A DNA stretch of 64,000 bases from Chitinophaga sp. SYP-B3965. Lineage in GTDB: Bacteria > Bacteroidota > Bacteroidia > Chitinophagales > Chitinophagaceae. The notes below the pieces were generated by a model. It did no database searches and was not told where the DNA came from. It worked only from the letters and a program-made list of their open reading frames with translations. Within the stretch, counting starts at the first letter, position 1, and each line of letters starts with the position of its first letter. Both the position numbers and the translations under genes were made by a program. Shown in pieces: positions 50,040-57,718 of this stretch. The stretch lies in contig NZ_WJFD01000002.1 of NCBI RefSeq assembly GCF_009647655.1, positions 310,001 through 374,000 of the forward strand, in the 5' to 3' direction.

Positions 50040-50522
50040 TAAGAACCGAGATGGTTTACAGGAAGGCTACGGTAAAAATATGTTTGGCTTTAGTCGTGAG
50101 GATATGAGAAAAAATATGGTGCGTCCGGTTAAAAGGGCAAAACAAATGGACCATCGGACAATTTCAACGACTACGAGTTTGCAAAGCTAATGCCGGAATC
50201 ATCTTTTAGGGCTTTCCTGCTTGTAAAAAAACTGTTAACGTATTGATTGTTAAGCGCTTGTAAATAGTTTCATAGATAATAATGTATAGGTTCATGTTAA
50301 AATACCATCAAAGGAAAACGAAGCAAAAAAAGTAACATTCCGCCAATTCGGTTTATCTACAGTTGATGACTTGCCAAATATATAAAATAATAATAAAATG
50401 TAAAAATATAAATGTCAGCTGGCAAATTGAATAGATGGCCCGGAAATTGAATTATTTGATAGGTAGATCGTATTTTTAAACACTCTTATATCAGCTATAA
50501 GATTTATATTAACTGTTACACA
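50040..50522. other. Long AT-rich intergenic region
   Basis: This 480-base stretch holds a TATGTTTG match to the -7 element on the plus strand at 50079-50086 with TTTA about 20 bases upstream, but the next annotated gene begins 436 bases later. A 28-codon frame at 50104-50190 is too weak to call. It could be a long leader or a small RNA; otherwise I see nothing. Confidence 0.4.
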
Positions 50523-51212
50523 TTGCTTGATTTCTTCAAAAGCTTAATATTTAAGTACAGCACAAAAAAAATTCGGTATGCAGCACAGGACTATAACCTG
50601 TTTTTTGAGCTGCCTGCCGTCAACGGCTTGCCGTTGGAGCGCCGCTATTTGGGAAAGCTGACCCTTTCAAGCGGTTTTGTTGTAGCATGTGATCCGTTAT
50701 TAGGTCTTCATGATGCTTTACCTTTCACAAGAAGGATCCCTACCGGCGAATATCCCGTGTACATGGTATTATCCGGCAGCGGCAATCATCAGAAGAACAC
50801 ACTCATCAAACTCGCACTCTCTGATAAACGGGCGGTACGCTGGGAATTAGCCATGGTGCCCGGCCAGTCTTCCGGCCACTCTTATATTGCAGATGTATAT
50901 TATGGTTTTACCGTGGATGCCGGCATAGGATGTATTTGCGATGCCCACACACAGAAACACTATAATAGTTACCTGGAGCGTTTCTTTAAAGATCATCCGA
51001 ACGGTAATATTTATGATTCACTCTTCGCTTCCGCATTCGCACGAAACGGTATCGAAGAAAATCATAGCTTTAATTTCTATCTTCCGGCACGCCCGCAACA
51101 GAATGTGATCATGTTCCATACCGGTTATGGAGATGGCATTTATCCCGCTTATTGGGGATTGACGGAAGATGGACAAGTTTGCAGCCTGGTGATCGATTTC
51201 ATGGTATTATAA
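50523..51212 (+). CDS. DUF4241 domain protein
   Basis: A 229-residue soluble protein of the DUF4241 family. Recognisable are LGKLTLSSGFVVACDPLLGLHDALPFTRRIPTGEYPVYMVL near residue 40-80, RWELAMVPGQ near 115, and VDAGIGCICDAHTQKHYNSYLERF near 145; it ends YWGLTEDGQVCSLVIDF. The start is the TTG at 50523, since no ATG or GTG lies upstream in frame near it. The family has no established biochemical role; similar proteins are sometimes encoded in toxin-immunity regions, which is only a suggestion here. The next gene starts 12 bases downstream. Confidence 0.8.
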   Translation: MLDFFKSLIFKYSTKKIRYAAQDYNLFFELPAVNGLPLERRYLGKLTLSSGFVVACDPLLGLHDALPFTRRIPTGEYPVYMVLSGSGNHQKNTLIKLALSDKRAVRWELAMVPGQSSGHSYIADVYYGFTVDAGIGCICDAHTQKHYNSYLERFFKDHPNGNIYDSLFASAFARNGIEENHSFNFYLPARPQQNVIMFHTGYGDGIYPAYWGLTEDGQVCSLVIDFMVL

Positions 51213-51224
51213 ATAATTCCGCCC

Positions 51225-51812
51225 ATGTTAGCCATTCGTTTATTTCTGTTACTTTTCCTGCCAACCCAAACCAATGTTTTGGCAGAAGGGGATATCATTT
51301 TCCAATCCAATATTTCCCCGCAATGCAAAGCCATAGAACTAGCCACGCATTCCAAATACAGCCACTGCGGTATGTTATTTAAAAGAGGAAATGAATGGTA
51401 TGTATGGGAAGCCGTACAACCTGTAACACAAACCAGGCTACAGGAATGGGTGCTGCGTGGCGATAAACATTTTGTAGTAAAACGACTCATACAAGATTCA
51501 CTGATCACACCCGGTGTAATAATCAGAATGCAGGAAGCCGGCAATAAGTACATGGGTAAAAACTATGATAGTTATTTTGAATGGTCAGACGATAGGATCT
51601 ATTGCTCTGAACTTGTGTGGAAGATCTATAAAGAAACACTGGATATGGAAGTAGGTAAACTGAATCCGCTGCGCACATACGATCTTAGCCATCCGCTGGT
51701 GAAAGCCACATTGAAAGAACGTTACGGAAATAAAATTCCCTTAGAAGAAAAGATGGTTTCCCCGGGGGATATTTTTGAAAGCCCGCTACTGAAAACCGTA
51801 GTTTCCCAATAA
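51225..51812 (+). CDS. YiiX-like permuted papain-fold cysteine hydrolase
   Basis: A 195-residue protein with a signal-like N-terminus (MLAIRLFLLLFLPTQTNVLA). The permuted NlpC/P60 (YiiX/YebB) core has EGDIIFQSN at the start, the conserved histidine in ATHSKYSHCGM near 45, and the catalytic cysteine in DRIYCSELVWKIYKE near 130. Such enzymes act as amidases or acyl/peptidoglycan hydrolases outside the cytosol. It is cotranscribed with DUF4241 (12-base gap), so the two may be functionally linked. Confidence 0.85.
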   Translation: MLAIRLFLLLFLPTQTNVLAEGDIIFQSNISPQCKAIELATHSKYSHCGMLFKRGNEWYVWEAVQPVTQTRLQEWVLRGDKHFVVKRLIQDSLITPGVIIRMQEAGNKYMGKNYDSYFEWSDDRIYCSELVWKIYKETLDMEVGKLNPLRTYDLSHPLVKATLKERYGNKIPLEEKMVSPGDIFESPLLKTVVSQ

Positions 51813-51843
51813 ACACTATCCTTTTTCAAGTGTTATAAACGAT

Positions 51844-52542
51844 ATGAAAAGACTGTTCCTGATAGCATGCATTGGCACACTAGGTTTTGCCGCTTGCCAG
51901 AATGCACCTAAATCCGCAGCCTCCGCAGATAGCGTGGAAGTAACCTCATCTCCGGAAGGTTATTACGAAGCCAGCCTGGCAGCAGCCTCTTCCCCCGGAA
52001 GATTAATAGGGCTCACGCTGAAATCCACGAACGATGCGGAAATGATCACAGATTACCTGAACAGCACTCCGGAAATCATACAAATGGGCAACTGGATCGC
52101 CCAGGACAGTAATAAATACCTCATCACTTTAGTAACCGTAGGCAGCGGCAATCCTGAAAAAGATTCCCTTACCTTTAAACAGGATGGTGATCGCCTCCTC
52201 TATATTGGAGCCGATTACGGTTCAGACGGATTAAGCCTCGTAAAAAAGGAAAAACCCGCCGCCACCACAAAAGAACTGATCATCTGGGTAAAAAGCGAAG
52301 CAGAATGCGATCGCGGCCCCGGATTCGGCAAAACGAAATGTTACGAAGTAGTATACGGTGATAAATTACTCCCGGACGCTAAATGGGACAACCTTTCAGC
52401 CCCCATAGACAGCTTTACCTTTGAGAAAGGAAACCTCTACAAGCTAAAAGTAAACCGCATCCCCCGCGATCCCCTTATCCAGGATGTAGGTGCCTGGGAG
52501 TACAAGCTGGCAGAAGTACTTTCTAAAAAGAAGGTAAAATAA
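51844..52542 (+). CDS. DUF4377-like lipoprotein
   Basis: A 232-residue lipoprotein with signal MKRLFLIACIGTLGFAAC (Cys near 18). The N-terminal half (about 35-140; YYEASLAAASSPGRLIGLTLKSTNDAEMITDYLNSTPEI) resembles NlpE/META-type beta folds. The C-terminal half (about 145-230) looks like DUF4377 (LIIWVKSEAECDRGPGFGKTKCYEVVYGD, then IDSFTFEKGNLYKLKVNRIPRDP). Its role is not established; envelope or copper sensing is known for some NlpE-like proteins. It follows the YiiX-like gene by 31 bases. Confidence 0.75.
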   Translation: MKRLFLIACIGTLGFAACQNAPKSAASADSVEVTSSPEGYYEASLAAASSPGRLIGLTLKSTNDAEMITDYLNSTPEIIQMGNWIAQDSNKYLITLVTVGSGNPEKDSLTFKQDGDRLLYIGADYGSDGLSLVKKEKPAATTKELIIWVKSEAECDRGPGFGKTKCYEVVYGDKLLPDAKWDNLSAPIDSFTFEKGNLYKLKVNRIPRDPLIQDVGAWEYKLAEVLSKKKVK

Positions 52543-52545
52543 GGG

Positions 52546-52740
52546 TACTCCAGCAACGCCCCAGAAAAGGGAAATAAGGAAGCCCTCCCCAGAAGAAGAA
52601 AAATAAGAATACTCCTGAAACCCTCCCCAGAAAAGGGAAATAAAGCCCCCCTAAAGAATACTCCTGAAACACTTTTCCTGAAAAAAAAAACAAAGCGCTC
52701 CAGAAACGCCCCGAAAAAGCCCCCCTTCCCCCAAAAAAAG
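52546..52740. repeat. Degenerate A/C-rich repeat region
   Basis: Related units begin at 52546, 52610, 52659 and 52696 with TACTCC-x-G-x-AAC or CGCTCC forms, each followed by CCCCAGAAAAGGGAAATAA or a shortened version. Spacing is irregular (64, 49, 37). The plus strand is almost free of T. No protein is encoded. Confidence 0.6.
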
Positions 52741-52837
52741 AAAAAACACCGCCCTTTGCTGCGCGGCATGCTCCATACATTCCAATCCTTGACATAGGCT
52801 CAAGATAGGACCATCCTATAAGGATCCTATAGCCAAC

Positions 52838-53428
52838 CTATACCTCCCGCAAAGCCAAAAACTCTGGCTTATGAAAGAACCCAAACCAGAAAGCAAACTG
52901 CTCATTTTGCTCCAACACCCCAAAGTGGTTAAAGATCTCATGCGCAAAACTCACCCCAGCCGTCCCATTAGCCGTAATTACCTGCCCATCCGCAACCGCC
53001 GGTTTAGGCTCATAAAGAGCCTCCCCTTTGTAACCAGGCACCGCTTCTTTCAATAACCCCAGGTCATTACTGGTATGTTTGATCCCATCCAGAAACCCCT
53101 CGGACGCCAGGTATAAAGTAGCATCACAAATAGCCGCCACCGTTTTCCCTTCCGCCAGTGCTTTTTTGACAAAAGGTGTGATTTCCCGATTCCTCCCTTC
53201 AGACCATGCTGCCCCGCCAGGAATAACAATAAGGTCTGCCGTATCTAATTCCGCCAGGGAAAGGGAAGGCGTAATTGTAAGATTCGCCGCGGAAGTAACC
53301 GCTTTCCCATCAAGAGAAAAAGTCCGTACTTCAAAATCAGTGAACTGCTGTAAACCAGCAACCGCTAAAGCCGGTTCCCAATCAGAATATCCATCAAATA
53401 CAAAGAGATAACAAAGTCTGTTTTTCAT
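52838..53428 (-). CDS. DJ-1/PfpI family protein
   Basis: A 196-residue class I glutamine amidotransferase-like protein. It begins RLCYLFVFDGYSDWEPALAVAGL, has a beta-strand with LIVIPGGAAWSEG near 75, and the nucleophile elbow VAAICDATLYLA near 104 with the Cys typical of PfpI/YdeA relatives. A second acid-rich block follows (PAVADGQVITANGTAGVSFAHEIF). Functions in this family range from protein repair (deglycation) to chaperone, so none is assigned. The ATG at 53428 gives the family N-terminus; the frame opens at 53452. Confidence 0.85.
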   Translation of the reverse strand: MKNRLCYLFVFDGYSDWEPALAVAGLQQFTDFEVRTFSLDGKAVTSAANLTITPSLSLAELDTADLIVIPGGAAWSEGRNREITPFVKKALAEGKTVAAICDATLYLASEGFLDGIKHTSNDLGLLKEAVPGYKGEALYEPKPAVADGQVITANGTAGVSFAHEIFNHFGVLEQNEQFAFWFGFFHKPEFLALREV

Positions 53429-53575
53429 AACACTCATTTTTAATGATAACACAAATGTCCTGCCGGGTAATGACAGCCTTATGTCAGTAGAAAAAAGAAG
53501 TATATGAGGAAACTCATTGGCTTTTTAAGCATAAAGCGCTAACTTGCCCTCTGAAATATCTTAAAACTGTATATC

Positions 53576-53707
53576 ATGTTGTTGAACGTTTTACTCAGCT
53601 CCGGTTATGAGCTCGGCAATAAAATAGGCCACTATGGTGCCTGGTTTTTCATCATCCTGTTTAGCCTGATGTTTTTGTATGCAATGGTGAAGTACGTAAA
53701 ACGCTAA
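53576..53707 (+). CDS. 43-residue single-helix membrane protein
   Basis: An unassigned small frame, ATG to TAA, with a soluble start (MLLNVLLSSGYELGNKIGHYG) and one hydrophobic helix (AWFFIILFSLMFLYAMVKYV) plus a basic end. It is isolated between convergent or flanking genes and followed at once by a strong terminator, which supports it as a real transcript. No family is recognised. Confidence 0.55.
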   Translation: MLLNVLLSSGYELGNKIGHYGAWFFIILFSLMFLYAMVKYVKR

Positions 53708-53730
53708 TTAGACAAGGTCAAAATATTTGA

Positions 53731-53764
53731 AAAAGGCTATTCGTGAGAACGAATAGCCTTTTTT
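53731..53764 (+). terminator. Rho-independent terminator, bidirectional
   Basis: A perfect 13-bp stem (AAAAGGCTATTCG / CGAATAGCCTTTT) with a 6-base loop ends in T; it also ends the barrel gene at 53773. Confidence 0.9.
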
Positions 53765-53772
53765 ATATGAGT

Positions 53773-54927
53773 TTAGAACGCTTCAGCCAAAGAAATGTAA
53801 AACCCGCTCTGCCGTTTCTCCCCCGGCCTCTTTTCTCCCCATCCATAATCCACCCGCAAAGTGATCCGCGCTGCTTTATCATAGAAATAACGCAACCCCA
53901 ACCCATAATTGGGTTTTAACCCAGCAGTACTAAATCCCTGATTCTTGAACACCGTCCCTGTCCCGGCAAAACCAGCCAGGGCAAAGGTGGGCTTCATATC
54001 AATGAACCAGAATTTAATGTGTTTCTTAGGGTCTACGAGGTAACGGTATTCCGCCTGTGCAGCCAGGTAATTCTGATCACGGTACCGGCCGGTATAATAA
54101 CCCCGCATAATATTATCGTTCCCCATTTCCGGCATCAGGTAAAAAGGCAATGTTTTGCCCTGCAGGGAATGCCCGTAAGCATTTAACCCCAAGGTGCTTT
54201 TAGCAGAAATAGGTATAAAATGACTGGCTTTTAGTTCAAAGCGCCACATCGGATGTGTGCTTAAAAACGAAGGAGCGTAAGAAGCATTAGCCCTCACAAA
54301 AGTCCCCGCGGTGCAGTAATTCTGATTATTCCGGTTGTCGTACACCCCTGTAACGCCCAGGAAAGTAGCATACCCGCCTTCCTTATCCTGCAGGTCTGCC
54401 AGAGGGTAAACCCCTTTCTGTTCATCGACAGTGAAACGGTCATGCTGATACATCACAGAAAGCCCCGCGTAAAAATGACTGGTCACCCGTTTCTCTGCTT
54501 CCAGGGAAAGCTTATACCGTTTATTCCCCACAAGGGAGCGGTTGTTATATTGGGTAGTATCTCCCATACCATAGAAGTAAAAAGGAAAATTATGGTACCG
54601 GAAGTTTGTTTTTATATGGAGGTTATTGTCCTTCGTCCAGTTTTCAAAACGAACATCAAACTTGAACTGACTATTGGTGGTGAAGGTGCTAAGTATGCTG
54701 GCAGTGGAGTTCCGCGTTAAGTGAGACGGGTTCTTTTTATCTGCATAATAAGAATAGAGTGCCGCTACGCCGAATTCAAAACCTTTTTCAGGAGAAAAAC
54801 CAATCACTGGTATTGGAAACAGACTATTCCTGCGCGCCGGAATAGAATCCGGTAGAGGAGAATCCTGTGCCTTCAGTCCCGAACCAGCCAAAAAACAAAG
54901 AGATAGTGCCGAAATGGTTTTACGCAT
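53773..54927 (-). CDS. Omp85-like outer-membrane barrel protein (bacterial surface antigen type)
   Basis: A 384-residue protein with signal MRKTISALSLCFLAGSGLKAQ. The mature part is a barrel with alternating aromatic strands; LPFYLMPEMGNDNIMRGYYTGRYRDQNYLAAQAEYRYLV near residue 265 is the conserved segment of the D15/BamA-TamA barrel. There is no room for POTRA domains (only about 25 residues before the barrel starts), so it is a barrel-only member. It ends in GFYISLAEAF. The ATG at 54927 is preferred over 54942. Function unknown. Confidence 0.85.
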   Translation of the reverse strand: MRKTISALSLCFLAGSGLKAQDSPLPDSIPARRNSLFPIPVIGFSPEKGFEFGVAALYSYYADKKNPSHLTRNSTASILSTFTTNSQFKFDVRFENWTKDNNLHIKTNFRYHNFPFYFYGMGDTTQYNNRSLVGNKRYKLSLEAEKRVTSHFYAGLSVMYQHDRFTVDEQKGVYPLADLQDKEGGYATFLGVTGVYDNRNNQNYCTAGTFVRANASYAPSFLSTHPMWRFELKASHFIPISAKSTLGLNAYGHSLQGKTLPFYLMPEMGNDNIMRGYYTGRYRDQNYLAAQAEYRYLVDPKKHIKFWFIDMKPTFALAGFAGTGTVFKNQGFSTAGLKPNYGLGLRYFYDKAARITLRVDYGWGEKRPGEKRQSGFYISLAEAF

Positions 54928-55057
54928 CACCGCAATATGCAAAAAATTCCCGAGGTACGAACAGTCCGCTACCCCTGCAAAGCCTTAATGGACATGATTT
55001 AACACTTTCTTACAAGCTGTTAATTCAATTCTAAACTTTCTAAATAACAACCGTTCA

Positions 55058-56467
55058 TCAGATCGCGGCATTCTTCCTCACCTCCTCAAACCCCTGATCC
55101 CGCAACACCTTCCCATCCTCAAAAACCGTCTCCAGCACATCCGGCAACCCCGGAAAATCATACAAACCCACCGTTTTATACCCACCAGCTTCACGAACCA
55201 ACTTCATCCTCCCGGCCTTAGACTTTTTAAACGAAGTCCGCAATTCCCCGGCAGCATCCAGCTCCACCGGAGATTTCCAAACATCCACCCCTTCACCATT
55301 GATTTCCGCATAAGAACACTTAAACGCAAACTCCTGCGTATCTCTGTTCACCTTCTGAAGCAAAGCCCCACCCATGCCCAGCACAAGATTTTCCGCACTG
55401 ATCCCCGCCTGTTGCAAAGCAGCATAGATCTCCCCAATGGATTGGAAATTGATCCCGTCTCCTTGTATCACCCTAACCTGCGGTGGCAGTACTTTATAAC
55501 CCTTTTCATTCAGCGTAAATCCAAACTTATCCATCAGAATGCCAAACACCTTCAGCAAAGTTTTCACCGGATCACCTGAATCCGGCCTGATCACTAAAGT
55601 CCCTTTCCTGGCCAGTATCTGGTCTTTCAGCAAAGTGCCCCAGTATTCCTCACAAGCGCGAAATATATTATAAGAATCAGACACACACGCAATCGTCCCT
55701 TCCGGAAAAGTATCCAGCACATGTTTAAAGATCTTCGCTTCTCCTTCTTCTCCCAATAAAGTAACAATGGAATGTTCTGTAGCCGGAATAGAAAGCCCGG
55801 GGGCTGTAGCAGCATGATAATATCTTTTCGCAAACGTAGATGCCACCAGTGTATCACTACCAGAAAAATTTACAAGATGTGCACTCCCTCCTAACCCTGC
55901 CGCCTCTACGGAGGTAGCACCACGAAATCCAAAATCATTTAGCACAAAATCAATACCTGCCAGCGAAGCCCCGCTGGCCGTGGCTTCAAAGTACTTTCGA
56001 ACTACTTTTTTAATTTCCCGCGAAAGCGTAGCCACTGTATTAGGATACCAAACCTGCATTAATAATGTCTCCAAAAAATTCGGCAGCCAGTAACAGGCCG
56101 GGTCCGTATTTTCAATCGTCATCAGCACATTTTTCACCGGAACAACCGTTCCTTCAGGCACAGCACGAATCTGCACCGGCAAATGGCCATCATGTTTTTG
56201 CAGGATATGTAAAAACCGCGAAGGATCAAAAACATCCGTTCTGCCAAATACCTCCGGCAACATCTCAGATGCCTCCCTGATCTTTTCCGCAGTGATCACC
56301 GGACCTTCTAAATAAGCTTTCAGGAAATATTGTAAACCATAAAATACCGTTTCAGAAAACATCCCTCCCCGGCTCTCCAGATAGGAGTAAATACGACTGG
56401 TGCCGGGAACATATAACTTATGATGGGAGTATTTATAGGCGTCCGCGAGTAAAATGAGGTTCTCCAT
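55058..56467 (-). CDS. nadV: Nicotinamide phosphoribosyltransferase (NAMPT/NadV)
   Basis: A 469-residue enzyme that makes nicotinamide mononucleotide from nicotinamide and PRPP, a one-step NAD salvage route. It is recognisable by LLADAYKYSHHKLYVPGTSRIYSYLESRGG near the start, VLNDFGFRGATSVEAAGLGGSAHLVNFSGSDT near 175-210, GTLVIRPDSGDPVKTL near 290, and GMGGALLQKVNRDTQEFAFKCSYAEINGEGVDVWKSP near 375, close to human NAMPT. It lies 135 bases downstream of an NrtR-like regulator, which fits NAD-dependent control. Confidence 0.95.
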   Translation of the reverse strand: MENLILLADAYKYSHHKLYVPGTSRIYSYLESRGGMFSETVFYGLQYFLKAYLEGPVITAEKIREASEMLPEVFGRTDVFDPSRFLHILQKHDGHLPVQIRAVPEGTVVPVKNVLMTIENTDPACYWLPNFLETLLMQVWYPNTVATLSREIKKVVRKYFEATASGASLAGIDFVLNDFGFRGATSVEAAGLGGSAHLVNFSGSDTLVASTFAKRYYHAATAPGLSIPATEHSIVTLLGEEGEAKIFKHVLDTFPEGTIACVSDSYNIFRACEEYWGTLLKDQILARKGTLVIRPDSGDPVKTLLKVFGILMDKFGFTLNEKGYKVLPPQVRVIQGDGINFQSIGEIYAALQQAGISAENLVLGMGGALLQKVNRDTQEFAFKCSYAEINGEGVDVWKSPVELDAAGELRTSFKKSKAGRMKLVREAGGYKTVGLYDFPGLPDVLETVFEDGKVLRDQGFEEVRKNAAI

Positions 56468-56602
56468 ACGCTAAAATAAGGAATTCAATGCAGATAAGGC
56501 TTTCAGCTCGTTTGTTGTTAAACGGACACAAAAGATTGATATTTCGTCAAAATTTCATATGTTATTTGTGTAAATCGCCTGTAAAACCTGATCATCAATA
56601 AC

Positions 56603-57295
56603 TTAAGAGAAGATCTCGATAAAAGTACCCTTTTCCTGTAATTCTGAAAATTTCTCCCTGTTGAAGCTAAATAATTGAGCCGGACGGCCTTGTAAAGGAT
56701 GCTTTAATTTCTCCTGCTGCGTGGTCAGTAAACCCAATCCGTGGATCTTTTTCTGGAAATTCCGGCGATCTACCATCCGGTCATATAACCATTCGTAGAG
56801 TTTCTCCAGTTCGGAAACCGGGAATTTTGGATCCAGCAGTTCAAAAGCGAGGGGTTCATGCCGGAAGCGCAAACGCAGATGGTCCAGCGCGGCAGCAATC
56901 ACTTCTGCATGATCAAAAGCCATTTGCGGTAATTCCCTTACAGGATACCAGCGTGCTTCTTTGTTTCCCGCACCCAGCGTGAGTTTTGCGCCGGAAGGTT
57001 TGATCAGTCCTACATGTGCCACACATAAAATTCGGCCACGCGGATCTCGGTTAGGAGCACCAAAAGTCTGGAATTGTTCCAGGTAATTAACCTTAAGCCC
57101 GGTCTCATCGCGGATTTCACGATGTACTGCGTTTTCCAGGGGTTCGTCATTCTGAACAAAACCACCGGGGAGCCCCCATTTAAAAATGTGAGGAGGGATA
57201 CTGCGTTTGCTAAGCAGCACCATCATGCCTTCCTTAGAGTTAAAACGGAGCACAACGGCATCCGCCGTCACCCTGATGTGTTGATGAACTGGCAA
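56603..57295 (-). CDS. NrtR-like NUDIX/winged-helix regulator of NAD metabolism
   Basis: A 230-residue two-domain protein. The NUDIX domain (about 8-140) carries WGLPGGFVQNDEPLENAVHREIRDETGL, where the box reads REIxDE instead of REUxEE, a small change that may weaken hydrolase activity. The C-terminal winged helix (about 155-230) has FPVSELEKLYEWLYDRMVDRRNFQKKIHGLGLL and GRPAQLFSFN, the NrtR pattern. NrtR binds ADP-ribose or NAD derivatives and represses NAD genes. It is directly upstream of nadV in the same direction, so nadV is the expected target. Confidence 0.85.
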   Translation of the reverse strand: MPVHQHIRVTADAVVLRFNSKEGMMVLLSKRSIPPHIFKWGLPGGFVQNDEPLENAVHREIRDETGLKVNYLEQFQTFGAPNRDPRGRILCVAHVGLIKPSGAKLTLGAGNKEARWYPVRELPQMAFDHAEVIAAALDHLRLRFRHEPLAFELLDPKFPVSELEKLYEWLYDRMVDRRNFQKKIHGLGLLTTQQEKLKHPLQGRPAQLFSFNREKFSELQEKGTFIEIFS

Positions 57296-57316
57296 GGGAT
57301 ACTAATTTTTACTGAG

Positions 57317-57700
57317 TTACTTTTCTTTGATGTACTGTTCCACCTGTGCTGTGCCTTTATGAAGGTTCACAAACAAAGGATTTTTAGCAGGGTCGAAAAC
57401 AATGATGGTATTGGATTCCCAGGCATCTTGTGGTGTTGGCAGCACCAGGTCTACCTGTAATCCATTCGTCCGGCGGAACATCAAACTGTCCTTTTTGATA
57501 TACCGCACCGGAAACTGCTGTTCTTTCAAATACTGCACCAGTAGCTCTCTGCTGGCATTTACGAGACTATCCGTTACAGTAGGATGTTCCCGCATCACAA
57601 AACATTTTTCACTGATCACATCATAATTGGTGGTGTCCGTTTTCTCACGTGTAGGGTTACACGCAGCAAGCACCGCCAGTGTAAGGATAAAGTAACGCAT
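57317..57700 (-). CDS. Hypothetical lipoprotein
   Basis: A 127-residue protein with lipobox VLAAC (Cys near 14) and a small alpha/beta mature part (NASRELLVQYLKEQQFPVRYIKKDSLMFRRTNGLQVDLVLP). No family is recognised. It is 21 bases upstream of the NrtR-like gene and 18 bases downstream of the M28-PDZ gene, in the same direction, so it may be part of one transcript. Confidence 0.65.
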   Translation of the reverse strand: MRYFILTLAVLAACNPTREKTDTTNYDVISEKCFVMREHPTVTDSLVNASRELLVQYLKEQQFPVRYIKKDSLMFRRTNGLQVDLVLPTPQDAWESNTIIVFDPAKNPLFVNLHKGTAQVEQYIKEK

Positions 57701-57718
57701 GATGCAAGTTATAAAAAA

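Noticed and set aside
50104-50190. A 28-codon plus-strand frame in the long intergenic region
   Set aside because: It is short, has no ribosome site or family, and cannot be told from chance.
52437-52795. Phe/Gly-rich minus-strand frames over the lipoprotein end and repeat region
   Set aside because: They are translations of A/C-rich repeats and have no protein-like features.
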